Of a stretch of 47,048 bases of DNA, positions 15,650 through 24,826 are shown piece by piece. The position numbers and the translations under genes were made by a program. The notes beneath the pieces are model-generated. The model saw only the letters and a program-made list of their open reading frames with translations, did not search any database and was not told where the DNA came from. This DNA comes from Fidelibacterota bacterium (GTDB lineage: Bacteria > Pseudomonadota > Alphaproteobacteria > Rhodospirillales > Rhodospirillaceae), in the NCBI GenBank assembly GCA_947476275.1, contig CANJPQ010000032.1:1-47048 (forward strand), given 5' to 3'. Positions within the stretch are counted from its first letter, which is position 1; each line of letters begins with the position of its first letter.

Positions 15650-18016
15650 ATGCGGATCACTTGTCCGAACTGTACCGCCCACTTTGAGATTCCATCCGAG
15701 CTTCTGGGACGGAAGGGCCGCTCGCTGAAATGTGCGAGCTGCGGCCATTCTTGGTACCAGACGCCGCAGGTCGAAACGATCGATCTGGCGGAAATCATGG
15801 GCGAAGAGTATGCCGCCAAAGCCAAGGCCGATATGGGCGTTGGCAAGCCCAGCTCTGCGCCCGCGCCGGGTCAAAATCTCCAGCAACGGCCGCCACAAGG
15901 CCCCCAAAACCCCCAACAGCGTCCGCTTGGCATGGCGCAGCCGCCCTCGGGCGTGCAGGCCGCAGCCCTTCCCGGCGGTGCCGTGTCGCTCATGGGCAAG
16001 CCGCCGCCGCCACCACCGCCCGGCGGTTGGCAAACTGCACCGCAGATGCAGCGCCCCGGCGCGCCACCCCCCAACGCGCCCGCGTGGTACCAGCCGACCC
16101 CGGTGTCCGGCCCCGGCGGCCCTGGCGGTCAGCAGGCAGCCGCTCCCTGGTACACCCCCCAGGCGGCGCCCGGTCAGGGTGGCCCCGGCGGTCAGCAGGC
16201 CGCGAATTGGTATCAGCAGCAGCCGCCCCCAGGAGCGGCCGGACCGGGCGGCCAAGCACCCGCCTGGTACAACAATCCACAAAATGCCCCGGGTGGTGCC
16301 CAGGGCGCGCCTGGTGGCGCGAATTGGTATCAGGGCCAGCCTCAGGCGGGTCCTGGCGGCGCACCGCCGGGGAGTGCCGCGTCCTGGTACAATCAGCAGG
16401 CGCCCGGGGGCGGCCCTGGCTATCCGCAGCAGCAGCCCGGCGTCCAGGCAGCGGCCCTTGGCGGCCGGCCCGTCGGCGCAGGCGGCGGTCCCGCGCAGGT
16501 CGGTGCCGCGGCGCTCGGCAATTCCATGATGGGCGGGCCCGGCGCACAAATTCCCGGCCAGGGGGCGGTCTCCTGGATGCAGCAGCCCGGTCAGAATGTC
16601 GGCCAGCCGCCGCCGGGCGCGAATATGGGCGTGATGCACATGCAGCGCCCGCAAGGCCCGACGGCGGCGCAGATGGGCAATCAGTCGATGATGGGCCAGG
16701 CCGGCGCCGGCGCCGTGGGCGACGCGTCGGTGTCGTGGATGGGGCCGAACGGGCAACAGCAGATGCCGGGCGGCGTGCCCGGCCAATCCATGCAGTTCCA
16801 GGGCCCGAACGGTCCTGGCGGCATGGCGGTCTCGCAGATGACCGGCGCGCAGGTCGGGGCCCCGGGCATGGGCGCGACGTCCATGATCGACGGCAGCGTC
16901 GTGCAAGCGCCGGGTGTGCCGGGCCAGTCGATGGTGGGCAACATGCCGCAGGGCCCGGGGTTGGGCGCGATGTCGCAGCTGTCCGGCCAGCAGATCGCCG
17001 CACCGGGGCAGGGTGCTGTGTCGCAGCTCTCCGGCGATCAGATCGCCGCACCCGGCGCCGCCGCGGTGTCGCAGCTTTCCGGCGACCAGGTCGCCCCCGG
17101 CGATCCGGCGCGCTCGATGCTCGATGGCTCGATGCAGCAGGGCCAGGCCGGCCAGTCGATGATGCAGGCGCCGGGCGCCGGCGGTCAGCCGGGCCAGTCG
17201 ATGATGCACGATGCGGGGGCCGGCGGCGCAGCAGCCCAGTCCACGCTTGGCCCGAATGCCGCGAACCCAACCGCACAACAACAGGCCGGCGGGATTGTCG
17301 GCCCCGACGGCAAACTCGTCACCGATCCGACCAAAGCCAAGGCCGACGCCACGCTTGTTCCGGGCGAGGCCGGCGCGGAGGGCGAAGAAAAGCCGTCGCT
17401 GTTCACGAGCGCAAAGGAAGACGAGGAACTGGTCGATCCCAATGCGGACCGTCCGGACTTCGGCAGTACCGAAGAAGCCGCCGCCGCCGAGGAAGACGGT
17501 GCGGACGAAGGCGAGGATGAAGACGAGGAAGAAGCCGCGGCTGCCACCAAGCCGCCGCCGTTCAAGCCGTCCAAGTCGATCGATCCGGCCTACATCACCG
17601 CCGGGCTCATGATCTTCGCCACGTTGGCCTGCGGCAGCGTGGTGTATTCGCAGCGCGCCGCGCTGATGAAGATGTGGCCGGGCTTCGCCGCCCTGTACGA
17701 GAAGACCGGCATGGCGCCTAAGAACCCTGGCGAGGGATTGCGTCTCGCCCAGTCGGGCATGCGCCTGCAGCGCATCGGCGGCGTCGAGACGCTGGTGGTG
17801 AAGGGCTACATCTCCAACATCGGCCAGACCGCGCGCGACGTGCCGAACCTGCGCCTGCAGTTGATCGACGCGACCAACGTCGTCGTGCAGGAAGTGAAGA
17901 GCCCGGCGCCGAAGGCGAGCCTCGATCCGGGCGGCAGCGTCGATTACGAGATGCGTCTCGAATTGCCGGACATGGCCAAGGCGAAGAACGTCGTCGTCGC
18001 CTGGGATGCCGGCTAG
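15650..18016 (+). CDS. Zinc-ribbon/DUF3426 membrane protein with a giant repeat-rich linker
   Basis: 788 residues. An MJ0042-type zinc ribbon opens it (CPNC at 5-8, CASC at 28-31; HSWYQTP follows). Residues about 65-600 are low-complexity Gly/Pro/Gln/Met/Ala sequence. It contains six WY motifs at residues 146, 167, 187, 206, 226 and 246, then 16-residue SQLSGDQIAAPG-type units near 442-490. An acidic run (about 600-630) and one membrane helix (about 646-667, ITAGLMIFATLACGSVVY) come before a DUF3426 domain (IGGVETLVVKGYISNIGQ; SLDPGGSVDYEMRLELP). The usual family protein is far shorter with a plain linker. The ribbon would be cytoplasmic and DUF3426 periplasmic. Divergence from ftsE, common in alphaproteobacteria, suggests an envelope or division role. 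Function unknown. Confidence 0.9.
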   Translation: MRITCPNCTAHFEIPSELLGRKGRSLKCASCGHSWYQTPQVETIDLAEIMGEEYAAKAKADMGVGKPSSAPAPGQNLQQRPPQGPQNPQQRPLGMAQPPSGVQAAALPGGAVSLMGKPPPPPPPGGWQTAPQMQRPGAPPPNAPAWYQPTPVSGPGGPGGQQAAAPWYTPQAAPGQGGPGGQQAANWYQQQPPPGAAGPGGQAPAWYNNPQNAPGGAQGAPGGANWYQGQPQAGPGGAPPGSAASWYNQQAPGGGPGYPQQQPGVQAAALGGRPVGAGGGPAQVGAAALGNSMMGGPGAQIPGQGAVSWMQQPGQNVGQPPPGANMGVMHMQRPQGPTAAQMGNQSMMGQAGAGAVGDASVSWMGPNGQQQMPGGVPGQSMQFQGPNGPGGMAVSQMTGAQVGAPGMGATSMIDGSVVQAPGVPGQSMVGNMPQGPGLGAMSQLSGQQIAAPGQGAVSQLSGDQIAAPGAAAVSQLSGDQVAPGDPARSMLDGSMQQGQAGQSMMQAPGAGGQPGQSMMHDAGAGGAAAQSTLGPNAANPTAQQQAGGIVGPDGKLVTDPTKAKADATLVPGEAGAEGEEKPSLFTSAKEDEELVDPNADRPDFGSTEEAAAAEEDGADEGEDEDEEEAAAATKPPPFKPSKSIDPAYITAGLMIFATLACGSVVYSQRAALMKMWPGFAALYEKTGMAPKNPGEGLRLAQSGMRLQRIGGVETLVVKGYISNIGQTARDVPNLRLQLIDATNVVVQEVKSPAPKASLDPGGSVDYEMRLELPDMAKAKNVVVAWDAG
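16085..16390 (+). repeat. Six WY repeats of about 20 residues in the zinc-ribbon protein
   Basis: Six units each centre on Trp-Tyr: PAWYQP, APWYTP, ANWYQQ, PAWYNN, ANWYQG and ASWYNQ. Spacings are 21, 20, 19, 20 and 20 residues. The residues between are Gly, Pro, Gln and Ala. The DNA copies have diverged at synonymous sites, so this is an old, selected repeat rather than a recent duplication. Confidence 0.85.
16832..17116 (+). repeat. SQLSGDQ repeats of 16 residues in the zinc-ribbon protein
   Basis: SQLSGQQIAAPG (16973), SQLSGDQIAAPG (17021) and SQLSGDQVAPG (17069) follow each other at exactly 48 bases, and a diverged unit, SQMTGAQVGAPG, begins at 16832. A related run of GQSM units continues to about 17210. 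Confidence 0.82.
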
Positions 18017-18049
18017 CGCCCGCTGATTCAAGATTGCGCGCGGGCTAGC
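18012..18049. terminator. Bidirectional hairpin between convergent genes
   Basis: Arms GCTAGCGCCCGC (18012-18023) and GCGCGGGCTAGC (18038-18049) pair over 10 bp with a 2-base bulge and enclose 14 bases. The hairpin spans the gap between the zinc-ribbon stop and the TIGR02302 stop. The plus strand continues with TAAAACTCTTT, a modest T-rich tail. Confidence 0.55.
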
Positions 18050-20526
18050 TAAAACTCTTTCATCAAGCGCCGCAGGTATTCCTGCTCGGCGGCGGGCCGG
18101 GTTCGGTCGCTGGCGCGTTTGCGGATCTCTTCCAGGATCGCACGCACCCGCTGCGACATGCCTTCGGTGTCGGGACCGTTGGGCACATCGACCTGTTCGC
18201 CGTCGTCGGCGCCGTTGCGCGGCCCGAAGTTGTTGAGGCTGCGCTGGCCGGGCATCTGCACCAGGCCCGACATGCCGTTCTTGGACATCGCCTGCATCAT
18301 CTGTTGCGAAGCCTCCTGCATGCCGCTTTCCATCTTCGACAGCGCCTGGCCCTGGGAATCCGCGCCGGACTTCCAGGCACCCGCCTGCAAGGCTTTCTCC
18401 GCGTTGCGCATCGCGCCGTCGGCCTCACCCATGGCGCCGGGTGTCTGGCCGGTCATGTTGGACATTTTCCCCATCAGCTCGCCGAGCTGCTGACGCAACT
18501 GCTGCTGCTTCTCGGCCGCCTTTTGCGCGGCGTTCTGATCGCCTTTCTGGTTGCCGTTCTGCCGTGCCGCCTGAATCGCGTTCTGGCGGACCTGGTCGAA
18601 GCTTTCGTTGAGCAGCTGCGACTGTTTCTCGGTCATCTCGCGCATCTGCTGCATGAGCTGCTCGGCCTGCTTCATCTCGGCGTTGTCGCCCATGTCGCCG
18701 CCAGCGGCATTGCGCAGGGTCTGCAGCATGTTCTGCAGTTGGCTGAGCATCTGTTTGGCGGCATCCTGCGCGCCCATCTGCGACAGCTTGCGCAGCTGTT
18801 CCATGGCTTGCGCGATATCGTTCGGGCTGACCATCTTGCCCTGCTTGTCCATGCCGGCGAGCTCGCCGCCTTTGTTGGGCATGCGTTCTGCCAGCGCCCG
18901 CGTGTAGTCGGCGAGCGCGCGGCGCAGGTCGTCGACCAGGCGGCTGACTTCATCCGGCGACGCGTTCTGCTCAAGCGCTTGCTTCAACGCCTGCTCGGCG
19001 GCTTCGAGGCGTTGCTCGGCCGCGCCGAGGTTGCCGTCCTCGATGCGCACCGCGGTCTGCCAGAGCAGTTCGGGCATGCCGTGGAGCGCGTCCTGCGGCG
19101 TTTGGTAGATCAGGCGGTATTTCGCCGACGACAGCGCCAGGAACACGACACGGTCGCCGTTGTAGGCGCCGGGCCGGTCGAGCAGGCGCGCGAAGGCATT
19201 CGCAGCAGGTTCGGCGTTCTTCTCCGGATCGGCGGCGAGCTCCTTGCGCCAGCGCGCGATCTCCTGCGCCACCGGATTGCTGAAGGTGCGTTCCGGCATC
19301 GTGAAGGCGACCGCTTCAGTGGTGGCGGTCTGGCCGGCTTGGTCGGTGGCGGTGAGCGTCAGCGACGCCTTCAATCCCGCCCAGGGATGCGCGCCGATGT
19401 CGTGGGTGGAGGTGTGCGCGGTGTCCTTCGCGCCGCCGTCTTTTGAGACGACCATCGGCACGGAGAGCGCGATCTCGATGCGATCGTCGCTGCCGGGCCG
19501 CGTGATGGTGCCGGTGACGGCCTGCAAGCCGTGGTCGTCACGTGCGGTGTAGTCGATGCGCAGGCGGCCGCGTCCGACGTCGCGCGGCGGGGCGGCGAAA
19601 GCGATGCTGGGCGCTTCGTCCGCCAGCCAGTTGATATCCCAGCCCGCGAGCACGCGCGCGCCCTGGCGCACTTCGAGGCGGTTTGCCTGGGGCAGCACCA
19701 GTTCGGCGCGATGGCTGCCGGAAGTTTCTGTGCTTTCGTCGGCGGCGTTCATATCGCTCAGCGACACGACCGATGCCGGCTGCTTCGGTGAGGTCAGCGA
19801 GAGCGTCGTCGCGCGGTGGGTGCCGGTGACGACGACGAGGGCTTTCGAACCGGCGGCCACGTCGATCTGCTTGGGTGCTGCGGTCGCGCTCGGCACTTCG
19901 AGATAGAGCGGCGCCTGGTTGGTATAGGCCGGCGGCGTGATCCAGAGTTTGACGGTGACCGGCACCGCGCCTTCGCCGAGCGCCGGCGTGACGGCGCGGG
20001 CGAGGCGGTTGGGTGCATCGCGGCCGGTGCCGACCAGCGCGATCGCCAGCAATAGGATCGCGACCGCGCGGAGCGCAAAGCCGTCGCGGCGGGCCACTTC
20101 CGGCGCGGGCCAGGGCGAACGCAGGCGCTTCAAGGCGGCGCGGGCGCGGGCCTGATGTTTCCACCACAGCGCCATCTGCAACGGCGACGCACCGACCGCG
20201 AGCGAGTCCTCAGCGGTCGTCAGCGGGCGATGGGGCACGGGCGACGCGGCTTCGAGCCGCGCGCGGGCTTCAGCGCGCTGGGGCCAGAGAAAGCCGCGCA
20301 AGCCGCGCCAGCCGAGTGCGCCAGCGGCGGTGGCGATGGCCATGAGCACGACGAGATGAAGCACCGGTGGCAGGGACGGGAAAACGTCCGTGAGCGCCAG
20401 GGCGATGGCGAAAGCCAGGAAGGTGGCGACCGGCCACAAGCCGATCCACAGACGCTCCCACGCCACCGCCACCCAGGCGAGGGCGAGGCGGATTCGGACG
20501 GCAACGGATTTGGCCGGTGGGCTCAT
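18049..20526 (-). CDS. TIGR02302 family (DUF4175) envelope protein
   Basis: 825 residues. The N-terminus has two or three membrane helices (LWPVATFLAFAIALALTDVF, LHLVVLMAIATAAGALGW, and a third near residue 150, AVAILLLAIALVGTG). A large extracytoplasmic beta-rich middle follows (VTVKLWITPPAYTNQAPLYL, YTARDDHGLQAVTGTI). The C-terminal 350 residues are Gln/Met-rich coiled coil (QMREMTEKQSQLLNESFDQV). This is the alphaproteobacterial TIGR02302 family, whose function is not established; its place beside lysA, lptM and argH is conserved. The frame runs to 20562, but the ATG at 20526 matches family starts. It ends at the hairpin shared with the zinc-ribbon gene. Confidence 0.9.
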   Translation of the reverse strand: MSPPAKSVAVRIRLALAWVAVAWERLWIGLWPVATFLAFAIALALTDVFPSLPPVLHLVVLMAIATAAGALGWRGLRGFLWPQRAEARARLEAASPVPHRPLTTAEDSLAVGASPLQMALWWKHQARARAALKRLRSPWPAPEVARRDGFALRAVAILLLAIALVGTGRDAPNRLARAVTPALGEGAVPVTVKLWITPPAYTNQAPLYLEVPSATAAPKQIDVAAGSKALVVVTGTHRATTLSLTSPKQPASVVSLSDMNAADESTETSGSHRAELVLPQANRLEVRQGARVLAGWDINWLADEAPSIAFAAPPRDVGRGRLRIDYTARDDHGLQAVTGTITRPGSDDRIEIALSVPMVVSKDGGAKDTAHTSTHDIGAHPWAGLKASLTLTATDQAGQTATTEAVAFTMPERTFSNPVAQEIARWRKELAADPEKNAEPAANAFARLLDRPGAYNGDRVVFLALSSAKYRLIYQTPQDALHGMPELLWQTAVRIEDGNLGAAEQRLEAAEQALKQALEQNASPDEVSRLVDDLRRALADYTRALAERMPNKGGELAGMDKQGKMVSPNDIAQAMEQLRKLSQMGAQDAAKQMLSQLQNMLQTLRNAAGGDMGDNAEMKQAEQLMQQMREMTEKQSQLLNESFDQVRQNAIQAARQNGNQKGDQNAAQKAAEKQQQLRQQLGELMGKMSNMTGQTPGAMGEADGAMRNAEKALQAGAWKSGADSQGQALSKMESGMQEASQQMMQAMSKNGMSGLVQMPGQRSLNNFGPRNGADDGEQVDVPNGPDTEGMSQRVRAILEEIRKRASDRTRPAAEQEYLRRLMKEF

Positions 20527-20613
20527 AGGGTCAGTGTAGGGGGTGATGTCCCCCCGCAGCAACGTACGGGGTTGTGAAGGGCCGCGGCCGCGACACGCGG
20601 CGCGAGCCTTGTA

Positions 20614-21885
20614 TCAATCCAGCCACACCGGAAGTTGTTCCAGGGCCATCATCTCGTCGAACGACGGCCGGCGGCGGACCACGGCGAACTTGTCGCCGTC
20701 CACCAGGACCTCGGGAACCAGCGCGCGGGCATTGTAAGTTGAGGACATGCTCGCTCCGTAAGCCCCCGCAGTCATGAAGGCGATGAGATCGTCCGCGGCG
20801 AGGGGCGGCAGGTCGGCGCCCTGAGCGAAGCGGTCGCTGGTCTCGCACACGGGCCCTACCACGTCGGTCGGCAGAGGGTCGCCGCCGTCGCGGTGCTCGC
20901 ACACCGGCAACATCTCGTGCAGGGCACCGTACATGGCCGGGCGCACCAGGTCGTTCATGGCCGCGTCCACCACCGTGAAGCGCCGCGTGGTGCCTTCCTT
21001 GATGAGTACGACACGGGCCACCAGGATGCCGGCATTGGCGACGATCAGGCGTCCCGGCTCGAATGCGAGTTTGCAGCCGAGCGTGCCGACCGTGCGGCGA
21101 ACTACCTCGCCATAGGCCGCAGGCAGCGGCGGCGGTGAGTTGCTGGCGTGGTCGTAGGGCACGCCGAGACCGCCGCCGAGATCGAGGTGGTCGATGGTCA
21201 TGCCCTCGTTGCGCAGCATGAGCGCGAGATCGCGCACGCGCGTGAACGCCGCCTCGAACGGATCGAGATTGGTGATCTGCGAGCCGATGTGAACCGCAAT
21301 CGCGGTCGCCTTGAGGCCCGGCAGTTTGTTGGCCTTGCGGTACATCTGCGGCGCCAAGGTCCACTCGATGCCGAATTTGTCTTCCTTGCGGCCGGTGGTG
21401 ATCTTGTCGTGACCGCCGGAGTCCACGTCCGGGTTCACGCGCAGCGCGACGCGGATGGTGGTGTTGGCCGCGGTGGCGACGCGGCTGAGCATTTCAAGCT
21501 CGGCTTCGGACTCGACGTTCACCTGACCGATGCCTGTCGACACGGCGAGTTGCAGTTCCTCAACCGTCTTGCCGACGCCGGAGAACACGATCTTCGAGGG
21601 ATCAACGCCGGCCTTCAGGGCGAGCCGCAGTTCGCCGCCGGACACCACGTCGCAGCCGGCCCCCAGGTTCACCAGGGTGCGGATGACGGCGAGATTGGCG
21701 TTCGACTTCACCGCGAAGCAGATGGTGGCGTCCAGCCCGCTCAAGGCTTCGGCAAAAACCTTGTAGTGCCGCGCCAGCGTGGCGGTCGAATAGCAATAGA
21801 ACGGCGTGCCGACAGCGTCCGCGATCTGCGGAATCGGCACTTGCTCGGCGTTCAGGATGCCGTTGCGATAAGCGAAGTGATGCAT
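20614..21885 (-). CDS. lysA: Diaminopimelate decarboxylase
   Basis: 423 residues. LysA decarboxylates meso-diaminopimelate to L-lysine using pyridoxal phosphate. The fold-III barrel has the PLP lysine at Lys60 (CFAVKSNAN), GCDVVSGGELRLAL, HIGSQITNLDPF, DLGGGLGVPYD for the phosphate-binding glycines, and FEPGRLIVANAG. The second active-site Cys is in VGPVCETSDRFAQ. It starts 9 bases after the lptM stop, so it is in the argH-lptM-lysA operon, and is followed after 87 bases by the TIGR02302 gene. Confidence 0.97.
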   Translation of the reverse strand: MHHFAYRNGILNAEQVPIPQIADAVGTPFYCYSTATLARHYKVFAEALSGLDATICFAVKSNANLAVIRTLVNLGAGCDVVSGGELRLALKAGVDPSKIVFSGVGKTVEELQLAVSTGIGQVNVESEAELEMLSRVATAANTTIRVALRVNPDVDSGGHDKITTGRKEDKFGIEWTLAPQMYRKANKLPGLKATAIAVHIGSQITNLDPFEAAFTRVRDLALMLRNEGMTIDHLDLGGGLGVPYDHASNSPPPLPAAYGEVVRRTVGTLGCKLAFEPGRLIVANAGILVARVVLIKEGTTRRFTVVDAAMNDLVRPAMYGALHEMLPVCEHRDGGDPLPTDVVGPVCETSDRFAQGADLPPLAADDLIAFMTAGAYGASMSSTYNARALVPEVLVDGDKFAVVRRRPSFDEMMALEQLPVWLD

Positions 21886-21894
21886 CTGCGGGGT

Positions 21895-22026
21895 CTACTC
21901 GCGCGGGTACTGGCGGGGATAGTCCGCGCCGCGCGGCGGAGTCAGTTTCTCTTTGCGGCCGCAGCCTTCGAGCGCCAAGGTCGTGAACACCAGCGCGAGA
22001 CAGATCAGGGCGTTGAGGCGGCTCAT
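21895..22026 (-). CDS. lptM: LptM (YifL-like) small lipoprotein
   Basis: 43 residues. A short signal peptide ([23 protein letters not shown]) ends in a lipobox-like sequence with Cys22, followed by a charged mature part [21 protein letters not shown]. LptM, formerly YifL, is a small outer-membrane lipoprotein that helps mature the LPS translocon LptD/LptE in E. coli; the KxxLxxP sequence just after the Cys is its hallmark. The ATG overlaps the argH stop by ATGA, and lysA follows after 9 bases. The argH-lptM-lysA order is common in proteobacteria. The residue before the lipid Cys (ALEGC) is acceptable for signal peptidase II. Confidence 0.88.
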   Translation of the reverse strand: MSRLNALICLALVFTTLALEGCGRKEKLTPPRGADYPRQYPRE

Positions 22027-23420
22027 TGCGGCTGCTCCTTGAGGAAGCGCTTACGCGCCGCGGCGGCTTGCGCGCGCACGTTGTCCGGTGCCGTGCCGCC
22101 GAAGCTCTTGCGGCTTGCGGCCGAGGCTTCGACCGTGAGCACGCTGAACACATCCTGCGTGATGCGCGGTTCGACCGACTGCATGTCGGCAAGGCTCAGC
22201 TCACCCAGATCCACGCCTTTGCCGTCGGCGAGTTTCACCGCCGCGCCGGTGATGTGATGCGCTTCGCGGAATGGGATGTTGAGCTTCTGCACCAGCCAGT
22301 CGGCGAAGTCCGTCGCGGTGGTGAAGCCGGCGGATGCGGAGGCGCGCATTTTCTCCGTGTCCGGCTTCATATCGTCGATCAAGCCCACGGTGGCGGCAAG
22401 GCAAAGCTCAAGCGTGTCGAAAGCGGCGAAGGTGGCTTCCTTGTCTTCCTGCATGTCCTTGGAATAGGTCAGCGGCAGGCCCTTCATCACCGTCAGCAGC
22501 CCGAACAGATAGCCGAAGATGCGCCCGGTCTTGCCGCGCACCAGCTCGGCGGCGTCCGGGTTGCGCTTCTGCGGCATCATGGAGCTGCCGGTGGAGAAGG
22601 CGTCGGTGAACTTGATGAACCCGAACTGTGCGCTCGACCAGATCACCATCTCCTCGGCCAGGCGCGACATGTGCACCGACAGGATCGCCGCGGCGGACAG
22701 GAACTCGAGCGCGAAGTCGCGGTCGGACACCGCGTCCATCGAGTTGTGCATCGGCTGGTCGAAGCTGAGCTTCTCCGCCGTCATGTGGCGGTCGATCGGG
22801 AACGACGTGCCCGCAATCGCGCCGGCGCCGAGCGGGCATTCGTTGAGGCGCGTGCGCGCATCGTTGAAGCGGCTGCGGTCGCGGCCGAACATCTCGACAT
22901 AGGCCATCAGGTGATGGCCGAAGGTCACCGGCTGGGCGGCTTGCAAATGCGTGAAGCCGGGCATGATGGAACCGGCATGCTTCTCGGCTTTGTCGATCAA
23001 CGCGCGCTGCACCTTGGCGAGTTCCTCGTCCAAGGTCTCGATGGCGGCGCGCACCCACATGCGGAAGTCGGTCGCGACCTGATCGTTGCGCGAGCGCGCG
23101 GTGTGCAACCGTCCCGCCGGCGCGCCGATCAGATCGGCGAGGCGGGACTCGATGTTCATGTGGACGTCTTCCAGGCTGCGCTTGAAATGGAAAGCGCTGG
23201 TGGCGATGTCCTTCTCGATGCGGGCGAGGCCTTCCTGGATGGCGAGGCCGTCCGCTTCGGTGATGATGCCTTGGGCGACCAGCATGGCGCAGTGCGCGCG
23301 GCTGCCGCGCACATCCTGCTTCGCCAGCCGCTGGTCGAATTCGATCGAGACGTTGATCGCCTCCATCACGGCGGCTGGTCCGGCGGAGAACCGCCCGCCC
23401 CACATCTTGCTGCTGGTCAT
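22023..23420 (-). CDS. argH: Argininosuccinate lyase
   Basis: 465 residues. ArgH splits argininosuccinate into arginine and fumarate, the last arginine-synthesis step. The superfamily signature [16 protein letters not shown] is present, with [12 protein letters not shown] (substrate binding), [16 protein letters not shown] (catalytic His region) and [16 protein letters not shown] at the N-terminus. The ATG at 23420 gives the family start ([11 protein letters not shown]); the longer frame from 23585 would read through the divergent tlpA gene. It heads argH-lptM-lysA. Confidence 0.97.
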   Translation of the reverse strand: MTSSKMWGGRFSAGPAAVMEAINVSIEFDQRLAKQDVRGSRAHCAMLVAQGIITEADGLAIQEGLARIEKDIATSAFHFKRSLEDVHMNIESRLADLIGAPAGRLHTARSRNDQVATDFRMWVRAAIETLDEELAKVQRALIDKAEKHAGSIMPGFTHLQAAQPVTFGHHLMAYVEMFGRDRSRFNDARTRLNECPLGAGAIAGTSFPIDRHMTAEKLSFDQPMHNSMDAVSDRDFALEFLSAAAILSVHMSRLAEEMVIWSSAQFGFIKFTDAFSTGSSMMPQKRNPDAAELVRGKTGRIFGYLFGLLTVMKGLPLTYSKDMQEDKEATFAAFDTLELCLAATVGLIDDMKPDTEKMRASASAGFTTATDFADWLVQKLNIPFREAHHITGAAVKLADGKGVDLGELSLADMQSVEPRITQDVFSVLTVEASAASRKSFGGTAPDNVRAQAAAARKRFLKEQPQ

Positions 23421-23498
23421 ATTCGCGTAACCTTGGGTCGCTTGATCTTGGCGGTGTCCATGCCGCGCTCTATGCTGCGCCAAATCAGTGAGGGCAGC

Positions 23499-24113
<615 letters not shown>

Positions 24114-24175
24114 TGGGCTTCTGCTGCTCTTCATCGCGTACGAGCAGTCCCGCGTGTGAAGATGCCGGCGGTGCG

Positions 24176-24826
24176 TTATCCCAGCTGAATGCTCGTGCCT
24201 TCGCGCTCGAACCTGCGGCGCATCGGTAGGGCCACCGCGAACGCGAAGAACGCGCCGGCGATGACGTCGCTGGCGTAGTGGGCGCCGACGATCACGCGGC
24301 TTGAGCTCACCACCACGGCGAACAGCAACAGCGGCACGCGCCAGCGCGGGAAGATGTAGGCGAGCGCGATCATGGCGGCCCAGATCGATTGGGAGTGGCC
24401 CGACGGGAAGCTGCAATCGTCGTACCAACGGTCGAAGGGCGTGTAGTCGGCAATGCCTTCGTTCACCAGCATCTTCGGGCGGCTGCGGCCGGCGATGACC
24501 TTGATGAGGTTGATCAGGATGCCCGAGGCGACCATGGACGCGATCACGTAGAGCGCGGCGCGCAAGCGCTGAGTGTAGAGCGTGTGCGCTTCGGGCGAAG
24601 CGTCCAGCTTGCGCTGACGCCAGGCGAGCAGGATGCCGACGAGGGCGACGGCGTACCAGATGGCGCTGTTGGCGAGATCGGTGATGACCTCGAAGACATT
24701 CACGAAGGTGGTCTTGCGGTACTGCGCCATCCACAGCGCGAGAGGATGGTCGACCCAGATCATCAGCGCCGCGACGGCGATGACGGTCGCAAGAGTCGCG
24801 AGCGTGATCTGTTGGCGGTCACTCAT
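24176..24826 (-). CDS. PAP2-family phosphatase
   Basis: 216 residues with about six membrane helices. The three PAP2 motifs are present: KVIAGRSRPK, FPSGHSQS with the catalytic His, and SRVIVGAHYASDV with the nucleophilic His. Such enzymes remove phosphate from lipid pyrophosphates such as undecaprenyl diphosphate, phosphatidate or lipid A. The start overlaps the end of the upstream ArnT-like gene by 8 bases, so it may act on a lipid-linked product of that enzyme. The specific substrate cannot be told from sequence. Confidence 0.9.
   Translation of the reverse strand: MSDRQQITLATLATVIAVAALMIWVDHPLALWMAQYRKTTFVNVFEVITDLANSAIWYAVALVGILLAWRQRKLDASPEAHTLYTQRLRAALYVIASMVASGILINLIKVIAGRSRPKMLVNEGIADYTPFDRWYDDCSFPSGHSQSIWAAMIALAYIFPRWRVPLLLFAVVVSSSRVIVGAHYASDVIAGAFFAFAVALPMRRRFEREGTSIQLG

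Noticed and set aside
15638-18031. A 797-codon open frame antisense to the zinc-ribbon gene
   Set aside because: It mirrors the GC-rich repeat DNA; no family motifs are seen, and the plus-strand gene has a zinc ribbon, membrane helix and DUF3426 domain.
22026-23498. A long plus-strand frame running through argH into tlpA
   Set aside because: It is the third-position shadow of argH. TlpA begins at 23499 with its own ribosome site and membrane anchor.
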